A stretch of DNA of 64,000 bases, from contig WOGZ01000190.1 of NCBI GenBank assembly GCA_009733775.1, forward strand, positions 1-64,000. Direction: 5' to 3'. Made by a program: the position numbers and the translations under genes. This DNA comes from Alectoria sarmentosa (lineage: Eukaryota > Ascomycota > Lecanoromycetes > Lecanorales > Parmeliaceae). The notes below the pieces were generated by a model. It worked only from the letters and a program-made list of their open reading frames with translations. It did not search any database and was not told the DNA's origin. This document shows, piece by piece, positions 32,487 to 42,637 of the stretch (the first letter of the stretch is position 1; each line of letters starts with the position of its first letter).

Positions 32487-33798
32487 TCACTTGCTGTTGC
32501 AGTATGTAGGACGAAGGGTCGCCAACTCTTCATCCAACGTTCTGTACGTTCCCTCTCGGTCACGCGTATTCTTTTGTTGGCTTCCTCTTGCCACGGACTC
32601 TGAATACCAGAGTCCGCTACTCTCACGTCTCGGTCGACGTTGTGGTGTAGCGTCGCGGACTTTTCTACTAAAAAGTTGGAGGACAGGCTGAATTGTTGGT
32701 AGGCATGCGCAGATAATACCGACACTGATCTCGACACTGGACCAGATGATTGAAGGGGTGGCGTCATCTGGTCATATGTCAGCTGGCGGAAAGCGTGGAA
32801 TGGAGATCTAGACGGCAAAATTTCTAATGGCGGTGTTAGGTACGTACATGAGAAGTCGGAAAGACTGACGTTGGCGACAGTGTACGCCCGAGCGATACTT
32901 GCGCCGCAGATACTGCATGAGCGATGAATGTTAGTACATGCATAACGCAGCGACAACAGGTACACATGATACGTACAAGCCTCCAAGTAGGAATATAGCA
33001 CTCAAGCCGATCTTACGTCTTCCCGAGAGCTGCAGTGTCCAGACGATGGAGAGTGGTAGTACAAGAATCCAAAAATCGAGAGCCACGTTGAACACAGAGG
33101 TCGAGACGTAGTAGGTATTGCTGTCGTTGCAGTAATGCCGAACGTCAGGGGCACCAACCACGAGCGGGTTCCACGAATCATCGATTGGATGACATCGAAA
33201 GATTCCTGGGATGACCGAAGCGATGAGCCAAATGACAACGAGAGCTTGCGTGATATGTAAAAGCTTCCTAAAGCCTAGGCGGGCCCCTGGGGTGCCGAAG
33301 AGGCGGAGGTAGAAGAGGAGGATGGAGGTTTTGGTTATGCTGATGATGATTAGGTACGGGAAGTTGCCAGCATAGATTATCTGCAAAGAATGTAAGCATC
33401 ATACGGCTGAGGGTTCATGGGGCTGAATGCGCCTTTAGCAGATTCTCCAACTGGATCAATGAGACGGCATTCGAATGCTTTCCCATTCCATTGTGCACCA
33501 CTAGCCAGGATTAGGAGGAATACCGGAAATTGTGGGCGAGGAAGGCAGTGAATACTCAGCATGACGCCGGCGTAAAACGGATAAGAGCCCAGCTGGTGAT
33601 CTCATAAGCAAGAGTAATGCTGATATGTGATTTCAATAGCCTGCCTACCAGACTGAGTGTTATCAATGCATCGTCCCACCAAAATCTCGCTGCAGAAAGC
33701 CACCGTGAGATGAGACGTAGGATCACCAGAATCGAAGACAGTAACATCAAAGCCACACTATAGCCAACCAGCAATGCCGAACGACCGTTGTGCTGCAT
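32487..33798 (-). CDS. rhodopsin-domain integral membrane protein (PTH11/SAT4-like)
   Basis: Model: complement(join(32487..32767,32848..32912,32977..33380,33433..33500,33556..33592,33649..33798)), 334 residues, all phases consistent. The fungal rhodopsin-domain pattern is clear: TM1 followed by LRLISRWLSAARFWWDDALI, then NGMGKHS, LPxVL-type LENLLK, IIYAGNFPYLIIISITKTSI, LLFYLRLFG, FRCHPIDDSWN, CND with YYVSTSVFNVALDFWILVLP, and the C-terminal SVEISVGIICACLPTIQP. About seven membrane segments are expected. The cytoplasmic tail of about 65 residues is basic and Ser/Arg-rich. Members are surface receptors or unassigned membrane proteins, often in accessory DNA; ligand unknown. The third intron lacks GT: it begins GCGCAT after AAAG and ends TTTGCAG, but it is needed to join LENLLK to IIYAGN in frame. 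Confidence 0.85.
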
Positions 33799-35119
33799 AC
33801 TGTCGAGTTGAGCTGTGTGTTCACACTGGACAATCGTGCCGCATACTTTGAGTTGATTTATGTGTTGACATTAGTTACAAAACCCCAGGCACCAAAACTT
33901 TCGCATTGGCCAATCGGCCGGTTCACTGGCCAATGGTATGGCCCATTGACTTGGTCCGTGGCCATAAAATCAGTCAAGTGTTGAATGATATACCGCAAAT
34001 GATTTACAAAGAAACGAGACGAGACGATATTAAAAGACTTGCCACATCAAGAAACGTATCATTTTATACCAAAATCTTGAGCACTTGATTTGTCCAATCA
34101 AACTTGTGATTCATGTCTAGCCCTGATAATAGATTTCCCAAGAAGACTGTCCTTTCAAAGTCATTGCTCGGCTTCAATCACCTGCCCAAAGACTCTGTCG
34201 CAAGCAGCACTTCACCAACCTGACTGACGATAATAGGTCGCGAATGCGTAAATCCCAATCCAACATCCACCAATCTTGCCTGGTTTGTGTTACAAGGTCC
34301 TGATAAACAATTTACGCCACGACTACGGTGGTATCAAAGAAAATCCACAGGAAACATTGGAGAATCTGATAGTGAATATTAAAGACGGCCCGCCAGGGGG
34401 TCAAAAAAGTGAGATGAGCGTTAGTCTCGAGAAGTTGTTCATGATTTGATCTTTTGAATCAACTGAGAATCTTCTATATATGCTTATCCTGGATGAGATT
34501 GCTGAATCGCAGGAATGATCACTGGCGTCTAGCAAATGAATGAAGATCTATACGCTTTGAGACCTCGTGCAAGAATATTAATGAGCCGTACGGACCTCTT
34601 CCTCATGATCCTCAAATAATGCTTGACGACCTTCACTATTGTCTTGCTCTTACGCTATTGACAATGTCAGCCTTCCACCTCAAGTTCCATTCCATCTATT
34701 GATCAAATCTGACAATCGCATATTTTGAGACAGAGAAAATGAAAGTGACGATCCTACTTACCCATTGACCAAAACCGCAACAATAGCACCGAGCATCCAT
34801 CCCTACCTATTCATCGCAAACTTTCGCTCCCTTCAATTGCACCGTTCCTATTGTCAGCTCCCAGCCACCAGCAGGAGCCAGATATAAAAATAAGCCGAAA
34901 CCTTAGTTACTCTGACCTTCCTTCCTTTCTTCCAAAACAACAACCGCTGCTCAACCATACAACTCTACACCACAAAACCTTACATTGCTTCGACTCCCAT
35001 CTATCTATTCTCACATTCGCTGGACGAATCCTCACTGACACCACAACATCCTACACACTCATCGCCCACCACCCCAAACATCCACACCCACTCCATCCAC
35101 ACCCACTCCATCCACCAAA
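33799..35119. other. intergenic, no gene seen
   Basis: The first ~100 bp is the rhodopsin gene's likely promoter. The last ~150 bp is C/A-rich leader of the gene at 35120. Nothing recognised between. Confidence 0.5.
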
Positions 35120-35681
35120 ATGGCCCGCGCCCAACTGATCGTCCGCAAGACGGGCCCAAGCATCCTCTCCGCCCCGATCCCCGGCGCCGGCGTGATGCGA
35201 AAGTCCAAACGTAAAGTCTCTCCATCACCCCCCCCCCCCCCCCCCCCCCCCCCTCCCTCCCCCCCCCCCCCCCCCCCCCCTTCCCCTCTCTCTCTCTCTC
35301 TCTCTCCCCCTCTCCCATTTCCCTCAGCAGCACTAACAAGGAAACCCAGACACCATGAGCAACGGCACGACCATCTTCCGCCTGCTCAAAGTGCCCAAGT
35401 ACGCCAAGCGGGCCGTGGCGAGCATGAGCGCGGCGAAGAACGCGGCGCTGACGGAGGAGATCGGCCGGTTGAAGGAAGGGTGGATGGAGCAGGAGAGGGA
35501 GATTGAGGGGTTGCGGAAGGAGTTGGCGAGGGCGGAGGGGGAGTTGAGGGCGTTCAAGGAGGAGGAGGAGAAGGAGAAGGAGGAGGAGAAGGGATATAAG
35601 ACGGTGCAGGGGCAGAGTCAGCGGCTGACTCGAGAGGAGGAAGAGGAGATGGAGGCCCTGTGGGCGTGTTTTGGGAAATGA
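35120..35681 (+). CDS. small basic/coiled-coil protein, unknown
   Basis: Model: join(35120..35210,35350..35681), 140 residues. The intron (GTAAAG…CACTAAC…AACCCAG) has a phase-1 junction giving …RKSK-H-TMSNGTTIF…. The N-terminus (MARAQLIVRKTGPSILSAPI) is basic with few acids, so a mitochondrial presequence is possible. Residues about 58-125 form a strongly charged coiled coil (EEIGRLKEGWMEQEREIEGL, RKELARAEGELRAFKEEEEK). The family is not recognised. It overlaps nothing; the convergent DUF1772-type gene starts 79 bp beyond its stop. A second possible start is ATG 35355, which would give the coiled coil alone, but the conserved reading through the junction and the long C/A-rich leader before 35120 favour the two-exon form. 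Confidence 0.6.
35228..35305 (+). repeat. poly-C/CT tract inside the intron
   Basis: From 35228 to 35280 nearly every base is C (two T interruptions of the run), followed by ttcccc and a CT dinucleotide run to about 35305. It makes up more than half of the 139-nt intron and forms an extreme polypyrimidine stretch before the acceptor. The run length is likely to be unstable or mis-assembled. Confidence 0.9.
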
Positions 35682-35759
35682 GGCCGGAGCGTGGCCATCA
35701 GGGTTTTCTCCTTGAATACTGTACATCGAGAGTCGATGAAGCGCTTCTCTCATATCAGT

Positions 35760-36388
35760 TCAAAGCAGTCCACAACCCCACCACCGATCCCAACGAGCGG
35801 CATCGCCATGCGCATCAGATTCTAAAATTGCCACCTCGTCGCCAACTCCCGGAACCTCCTCCTCCTCCTCCTCCCGCAACCCCGTCGCCTTCGTATTCCT
35901 AGGCATCAGCACATGACTCCCCCCACCACCACCACCCCCATCCGCTCCTCCCTCCGCAATCAGCGCCGCATTGATGCCATCCATCGTGAGTTTCGTGAAC
36001 GGCACGATGCCTACAGTAGTCAGTGCGGAAAAAGCGTAGATGGTCCAATCCTGGGAGTTCGAGTTGTAGGAATCATAGGTCACGAAGCCGAGGCTCAGGC
36101 AGGATGTCAGGGCGGGGGGGGGGTTGCGTAGGCGATGCCGGCGTCGTAGACGGTGCGCCATTGGCGGAGGAGCAGATCGCGTGGGGAAAGCAGGATGGCG
36201 GTGATGGCTTGGACGGTGATGGCTAAGCCGGCTCCTGGGAGGATGTCAGCGGCTGAGAGATGGAGAAGTGATTTGGACAATGGGTGTGATATTGAGGGAA
36301 GAAAGATTAGAGATCGTACCGAGTAGAGCGGCCGATGCGCCCCCAAGCCCAGTGTTTGGGCTGTGTGGACTACGACGGCTATCTCCAT
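35760..36388 (-). pseudogene. DUF1772 (anthrone oxygenase-like) protein with two frame breaks
   Basis: Minus-strand pieces assemble as a DUF1772 membrane protein. They are MEIAVVVHTAQTLGLG (from ATG 36388), then in a shifted frame GASAALLG, an intron 36319-36235 (GTACGA…TCCCAG), then AGLAITVQAITAILLSPRD and WRTVYDAGIAYATPPP. In a second shifted frame follow ALTSCLSLGFVTYDS, YAFSALTTVGIVPFTKLTMD and an acidic/Gly-rich tail to the stop at 35760. The two breaks lie in a G5 run (near 36345) and a C10 run (36114-36123), and each would be mended by one more base. Two single-base losses at homopolymers suggest sequencing or assembly error at least as strongly as a dead gene. The family includes anthrone oxidases and many unassigned four-helix membrane proteins. 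Confidence 0.7.
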
Positions 36389-37036
36389 TAATGCTGGTGT
36401 GGCACAAGTACAAGGGAAAGAATGCTTGAGAGCTAAAGAGTTGCTTGCTGCTCTTCGCAATGTGAGTTGATTACATCGCAATGGCGAGCGGACGCTTTAT
36501 ATACCTGGCCTCTAAACCTCCAGGTTCTCGGACTGCAAAAATCGCGCCGAGTCCGTCAAGACCGACCGCTTGCGCTTGCAGCAGAAGTCCGAGAAAGCCA
36601 AAACCGAAGTAGAGAAAAAAGGAAATCTGCAGCCTGTATCCCCGAGTACGATCACTGTAAACAGTATCTGGTCCTTAGACGGCTCGTTTGCTTCACGAGT
36701 CGTTTACAGCTTGAAACGCCTAACTTTTCGGCCTCGACTATTGGACCGACCCGGAAAGAATGAGGCGACGGAGCTGGAGTTCTGTTGCGTAGAACCACCT
36801 TTGGCAGAAAGTTTTTTGGATATAAATGCAACGTTCCGAGTCTATGAAACGTTGCTGTGATGGATAGGAAGGACGAAAGAAAATTGTAGGCAGCTTGACC
36901 TGGCCGGAGTTCTCCGGGGATGAGACAGCCCTAGCCCTAGCCGCTAGACTCCTTTTACACTAAGCTGGTCTCGGAGAAATTGTTCGTCGATCCTTGACGA
37001 TTTTCTGAGATTCGACTCTCCAGCAGTTGCTACAGC
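36389..37036. other. intergenic, likely shared promoter region
   Basis: Between the divergent DUF1772-type gene and mtIF2. Short frames only. A partial palindrome (cggctcgtttgcttcacgagtcg) near 36679-36701 is visible. Confidence 0.5.
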
Positions 37037-40000
37037 ATGAGAAGGCAGGCCTTGAAGGTATTTGGAGCTGCTGCACGTGCATACATCTTTCTGAGTGCTA
37101 ATGTGTCTTCAGATTTCGGCCTCCAAAGATGTCTGCATCTTCTGTCTTACACGCATACAATTTGCATCAGTCCATGCTCTCAGAAGACCTCAGCGCCGAT
37201 TGCTTGGCTCCACTCGTGCCTGTCAAAGGCCACCGGCTAATGCGGTAGCACAGAAAGAGGAGGATGGAGTCCAAGATGCAAACTCAGCCTGGAAGAGTCC
37301 GCCACCACGACCTTTCGGTGGCGGTTGGGCCAGGACCAGGACAGCAGCCGCAAGCGACTTGACGCCGGAAGAAAAGGCATTGAGAAATGCACTGCAAAAT
37401 GAATCTACAGGAGAACCACCCAATCGTACGCCTACGTCTCCACAGAGAGGGGAGAAGGAAAATACGCATGGACTACGTATCCATAGACATGTGTCTCGCG
37501 CGTATACGCCACCATCACCGATCGGACCCATGCAGCGGCCACCAATTCAACTTCCGCAACAGCCATCACATGGTGCTCATGTGTCTCAGGAAGAGGCCCG
37601 AGCAGAATTGAGCAAAGCAACGCCAGTTCCCTCACGTCTAACTCAGCAGAGAGGCCAGATCTCCAACTTTACTCCTACTGTAGTACCACAGGTGGCTCCT
37701 ATAGAAGAAAATGTGGAGACGAATGGTGGTTCACGGACGTTAGAAAGTATACCAGCCACACCACCATCACCCGAATCACACAGGCCACAAAGGCCAAGAT
37801 TTGGTCGTTGGGCCAAAAGCGAAACTCCAACGGAATTGACCTCAGAAGAACAGGCCTTGCGACAGGCCCTACGGAAAGAAGCTGCTCCTAAACCTCATCT
37901 CCCCGTCCATCAGCTCAGTCATTCGCCGTATACATCTTCTGTGCCAGGATACACGTCAAGGTCGGATCTGCAAGCAAGAAAAGATGCCCTTTCAGAGGAC
38001 GCTGCGCATACTTCTCCCACTCAGACGACCAGTACCAAACCACGAGGCACACAGGATAACACAAATAATGCAGAGATAGCTGAATCTCGTGAAGCCCGCG
38101 ATGCCCAGCTCGATCACCATATCTCCCAGTCCAGAGCGAAGCCAAAATTTCAGCAAGGAGACTGGTACTGTCCTTCCTGTGCACAACACAACTTCTGGAA
38201 GCACCGAGAGTGTCTTAATTGCCAGACTGTGAAGCCTATTATGCCACATTGGCAATGTGAAGATTGTGGGAAATCGAATTCTCCAAACTACTACATCTGC
38301 TCCCGTTGCCAGGCCCCAATTGCTCAAACCGAACACGCCAAGCATTGGAAACATTTAAGGCGAGCAGGACCTAATGCGTCTCCCAAGAATTTGCAGCCAC
38401 GGCAATCATCCACTCAAGGGCGCTCAGAAGACACCCATGCAATCGCCAGGGCAGAAGCAATCGAACAAGAAAGACTGGAACGCATAGAGAGGACGAAAGG
38501 CGGCGAATTCGTTGGTCTTCGGGGCCAATTCGAAAACGCTACATCCAAAGCCATGGAAGACTCCTATTGGTCTCTTGAGACTGATGGATCTCAATTGCCG
38601 GACGTAGAACCAATTACATCCAATATGCCCGACACTTCGACTACTGGGAGTGATCCAGTATTCCGGCGAACTCAATCAACCAGAAACCCGCTTGTGAATG
38701 AAGTACAGAACGTCAGGGGCAAGAGGTCTGGTCATGAGGTTGCGGACAGGCCCTTGGAAGACGAACCTAGAACAAACAAGCTCACAGGGGGTTGGAAGCG
38801 ATGGAAACCTCCCTCGCCCGAAGGGCAGCCCCCACTTCAAGAGTCTTCTCAGCATGGTCGCATTGGTCAAGCTGGCGCATCGGCTCAACCATCGTCCAAT
38901 GAGCTCGAGCGCGAGCAGAAGGTGAGAAGAGTCGAAGCTTCCACAAGAGAGAGAGAGAGCCATTCTGGACGCGAGCCACAGGAACAAAATACTGCAAAGC
39001 ATGTAGTCTACAATGCCGCATCTCAGCCTTATGATAGAGCTAATGACCGTGTTCGACTGCGAAAGAGTAAGAAGGTGTTTTCCGCGTACGACGATATGGA
39101 TGAAGAGGATGAAGACCGTGCAATCAGACGAATGGAACGCAAAGAGCAACGAAAGAAAGCAAGAGCGGCACAGAAGGCGGCGGCCCCAGCGACGCCAATT
39201 TATCTGCCCGAATTTATCAGCGTTTCTAATCTTGCTGGCATCTTAAGGGTCAGGGTCGAAGACTTCATTCACAAGATGAGAGATCTTGGCTTTGAAGAAA
39301 CAAATAATGACCACGTTCTTGATGCAGAGACTGCTGGACTTGTAGCGGCCGAGTTCAATTTCGAGCCGATAATTGAGCAAGCCGAGAATCAAGATTTGCT
39401 TCCTAGAGCGCCAGCGGAAGACAAGTCAGTGTTGCCTCCTCGACCTCCTGTGGTCACCATCATGGGACATGTGGACCATGGGAAGACAACACTTCTGGAC
39501 TATCTGCGAAAGTCATCAGTAGCAGCATCCGAGCATGGTGGGATCACTCAGCACATCGGTGCTTTTTCCGTGCCCATGCCTGGCGGAAGACTTGTCACGT
39601 TCTTGGATACACCAGGCCATGAAGCATTCCTCAGCATGCGTCAGCGAGGAGCCAACGTCACAGACATCGTCATCCTGGTTGTAGCGGCAGACGACAGCGT
39701 GAAGCCTCAAACTATCGAAGCCATCAGACACGCCCAGGCAGCCAAAGTCCCAATGATCGTGGCAGTCAACAAAATCGACAAAGGAGACTCCAACGTTGAG
39801 CGAGTGAAGCAAGATCTGGCTAGATACGGTGTTGAGATCGAAGATAACGGAGGAGATACCCAAGTGGTCTGCGTTAGTGGCAAGACAGGTCAAGGCATGG
39901 AAGAGCTAGAAGATGCGACTGTTGCTCTGGCAGACATTCTCGACATGCGCTCTGAGACTGATGGTCAAGCTGAAGGCTGGGTACTTGAAGCTACTACTAA

Positions 40001-41101
40001 GAAAGCTGGTCGTGTTGCTACTGTACTTGTCAGACGTGGTACCCTCAGACCAGGCGATAATATTGTCGCCGGTACCTCCTGGGCCAAAGTCCGAAGTCTC
40101 CGAAACGAAGCAGGCATTAGGCTGGAGTCTGCTGGGCCTGGCACACCTGTTGAAATTGATGGCTGGCGCGAGCAACCTGCCGCGGGCGATGAAGTACTCC
40201 AAGCGCCTGACGAGCAGAGAGCTAAAGCTGTGATCGAATACCGTCTTGAAGCCTACCAACGGACCCAAATGGCTACCGACATGGCCGCAGTGAATGAAGC
40301 TCGACGTCTGGAGCAAGAAAAGCGGGAGGAACTAGAGAGATCTACAAAAATTACTGACGCAAATCCCGACGCAGTTGCCACTAGCACAGAAAGGCAAAAC
40401 GCTCCTTCGACGCCATCATTCCAGGAAGTCTTCTTCGTTGTCAAAGCCGACGTCTCTGGATCCGTCGAAGCTGTCACCGATGCCGTCTCAGCTCTCGGCA
40501 ACAGCGAAGTACGTCCTCACATTCTCCGCACTGGCGTCGGGCCTGTCACCGAGTTCGATATCGATCACGCTGCTGTTGCTAAAGGCCACATTATATCCTT
40601 CAACACTACGGTCGATGGGAACATACAGCGCATGGCGGAAGCTAAAGAAGTCAAGATCCTGGACCAGAGCATCATCTACAGGCTCGTCGATGATGTGAAA
40701 TTCAAGCTTAGCGAAAAGCTATCGGATCTCGTGACTCAGAAGGTGCTGGGCGAGGCAGAGATTGCGCAGGTGTTTGAGATCAACACGAAGGGGAGAATTA
40801 AGGTGCCTATCGCTGGGTGTAGGGTTAGGAATGGTGTGATTGGGAGGAACGATAAGATTAGGGTGCTGAGGGGTAAAGAGGTCATCTACAATGGTGTGCT
40901 ATTCCAGAACCCCTGTGTCATGGTATCCGTGCTGATTTCTTAATGCCAGGGACACTGTCATCTCTCAAAAATGTCAAGAAAGACGTCACGGAGATGCGCA
41001 AGGGCAATGAATGCGGTATGGGCTTCGAGAACTGGACGGAGTTCAGGCAGGGTGATCAGGTGCAGAGCTATGAGGAGACATCGGAGAAAAGGTCCTTGTG
41101 A
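37037..41101 (+). CDS. IFM1: mitochondrial translation initiation factor IF-2
   Basis: Model: join(37037..37057,37113..40893,40950..41101), 1317 residues. The first exon is only 21 nt (MRRQALK) and joins in phase 0 to an Arg-rich presequence (RRPQRRLLGS), giving a mitochondrial targeting peptide. Residues about 60-350 are a disordered linker with two LTxEExALRxALxxE motifs. About 356-410 hold two RanBP2-type zinc fingers (WYCPSCAQHNFWKHRECLNC and WQCEDCGKSNSPNYYICSRC). After a charged linker comes the IF-2 N-domain helix and then the GTPase: G1 GHVDHGKT at about 792, switch GGITQHIGA, G3 DTPGH, G4 NKID. IF-2 domains II, III and C2 follow to …GNECGMGFENWTEF. It places initiator tRNA on the mitochondrial ribosome with GTP. 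Without the last intron the frame would end early, losing the conserved C-terminus. Confidence 0.95.
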
Positions 41102-41356
41102 TGGATTCGGAGGTTTGCATTGCATAGAGGCCGTGTCATCTACGATTCGCATCGATGATTGTACATGTGGGTCATTTGGGCTGAAATATAATGCATGCAT
41201 TGTTGTATGTATGTGGTCACTCGTCTCATCGTGTCTTGTGTGCACAAGAAAAGAACTCTTCATTCTCTCGCATTTCGCTTCACTTCGCTGCGCTCCTGCG
41301 TACACGATGAAGAAGCTGAAGCTGCCTGCTCCTCTGTAAAATAAATTCCCTGACTC

Positions 41357-41357
<1 letters not shown>

Positions 41358-41390
<33 letters not shown>
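41358..41390. repeat. (TTGC)n microsatellite
   Basis: About eight TTGC/GCTT tetranucleotide units in the 3' flank of the mtIF2 gene. Confidence 0.9.
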
Positions 41391-41393
<3 letters not shown>

Positions 41394-41579
41394 GAACTCG
41401 ATATCCATCCGTCTATGTAAATAAAGTACAGCACGCCTCGACGATACTGTATCCTGTATTCTTTGTCTTTTTGTTTGGTGTGCGTGTTTTTGTGTGGTTT
41501 TTTGTGTTCTTGTCTTTTTTTGTATTCGTATGCCCTGAGATCGACTAGCTCCTGTATGAAGAAAATGGAGAAAGTGGTG

Positions 41580-42330
41580 GGGTGAAGTGGGGTTGGTGTT
41601 GGTGTTGGTGTTGGGGCTGGGGCTGGATATTCAAAATGGGTTGGTGATGGTGATGGTAATCCAAGTGCCTACGCCGCGCAGCTTTTGTGGGGAAAAACAA
41701 CTGGGGCAACGGGATGGATTTGGTCCAGGGCCTGCACTGACGAGCTTTGTGCTTGAAAAGAAGCTCTGTTCTAGAGTGGCGGGATGGACTGCGGTTTTGC
41801 GTTGGGGTTGGTGTTGGTGATGGTGATCCAGGCGCTGTACCGAGCGACTTTGTGTGTGTGTGTGTGAAAAATGTGCTGGGGTGATGAGATGGTCGTGATT
41901 GGGGTTCGTAATCCAAGGGTGTCGCCGAGTAGCATTGTTGAAGAACGTACGAGAGCGGCGTGACGGATGATTCTTAGGAGTCAATTGATCCATTGCCTCC
42001 ACCGACCAGCCTTGGTGAAAAAGGCTAGAGCGGCGGGATGGATGTGATCCAGGACCCACGGTGTCAGCGGTGGGGAGCTGACGGTGAGGGATGGATGTGA
42101 TTCCGGGGCCGTCTTGAGGGTTAAGTAAGGGCTATGTTAAATGCTGGAGCGGCGCGGCGGATGATTTGGGGATTATTGATCCAGTGCCTCCACCGACCAG
42201 CCTTGGTGAAAAAGGCTAGAGCGGCGGGATGGATCTGATCCAGGACCCACGATGTCAGCGATGGGGAGCTGACGGTGAGGGATGGATGTGGTTTCGGGGC
42301 CGCCTTGAGGTGTAAGGAAATAGTAGGAAG
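41580..42330. repeat. diverged minisatellite array, unit about 60-100 bp
   Basis: The word (g)atccaggncc…c-ccga-cagc recurs at about 41660, 41720, 41822, 41907, 41985, 42048, 42176 and 42237. Each copy is followed by a gtgaaaaag…agagcggcgggatggat block. Units are grouped into a higher-order 191-bp duplication: gcctccaccgaccagccttggtgaaaaaggctag occurs at 41995 and again, identical, at 42186. The minus strand stays partly open and gives repeated HPSRRSSLFHQGWSVEA peptides, but no start or domain supports a gene. A (GT)8 run lies at about 41852. Confidence 0.8.
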
Positions 42331-42637
42331 GGTCGAGCTCGAGACCATATTGGAAATAAAACATGCGGGTTGGCCGTGTCGAATCGAAATGGGTGGAGTG
42401 GAGGTGAAGTGAAGAACCGTATCCTGGGCATCGAAGAAGAGGAACCGAAGAGAAATGAATAATCGATCACGCGCGTCCGTCTATCATGACATGAAAATAC
42501 ACTGCACTGCGGGTTCTCTGGTCAGTAAATAATTCAAGTGCGGGAAAGCGGGTGCGGATTAGGGATTGGAAAGTTGGGGAAAGTAGGTAGCTTACCTTGA
42601 TCATCGTCCCCTCACCCTCCGCCTCACATCACACAGT

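Noticed and set aside
35001..35753. 250-codon minus-strand frame with Leu/Gly runs
   Set aside because: It is the complement of the poly-C intron and the coiled-coil gene; its composition is purely that of the repeats.
36570..36860. 96-codon plus-strand frame upstream of mtIF2
   Set aside because: No domain, no splice partner and a promoter-like position; most likely chance.
40894..40943. mtIF2 ending at the stop at 40943
   Set aside because: This would cut off the conserved IF-2 C-terminus, which continues in phase after a GTGTGC…GCCAG intron.
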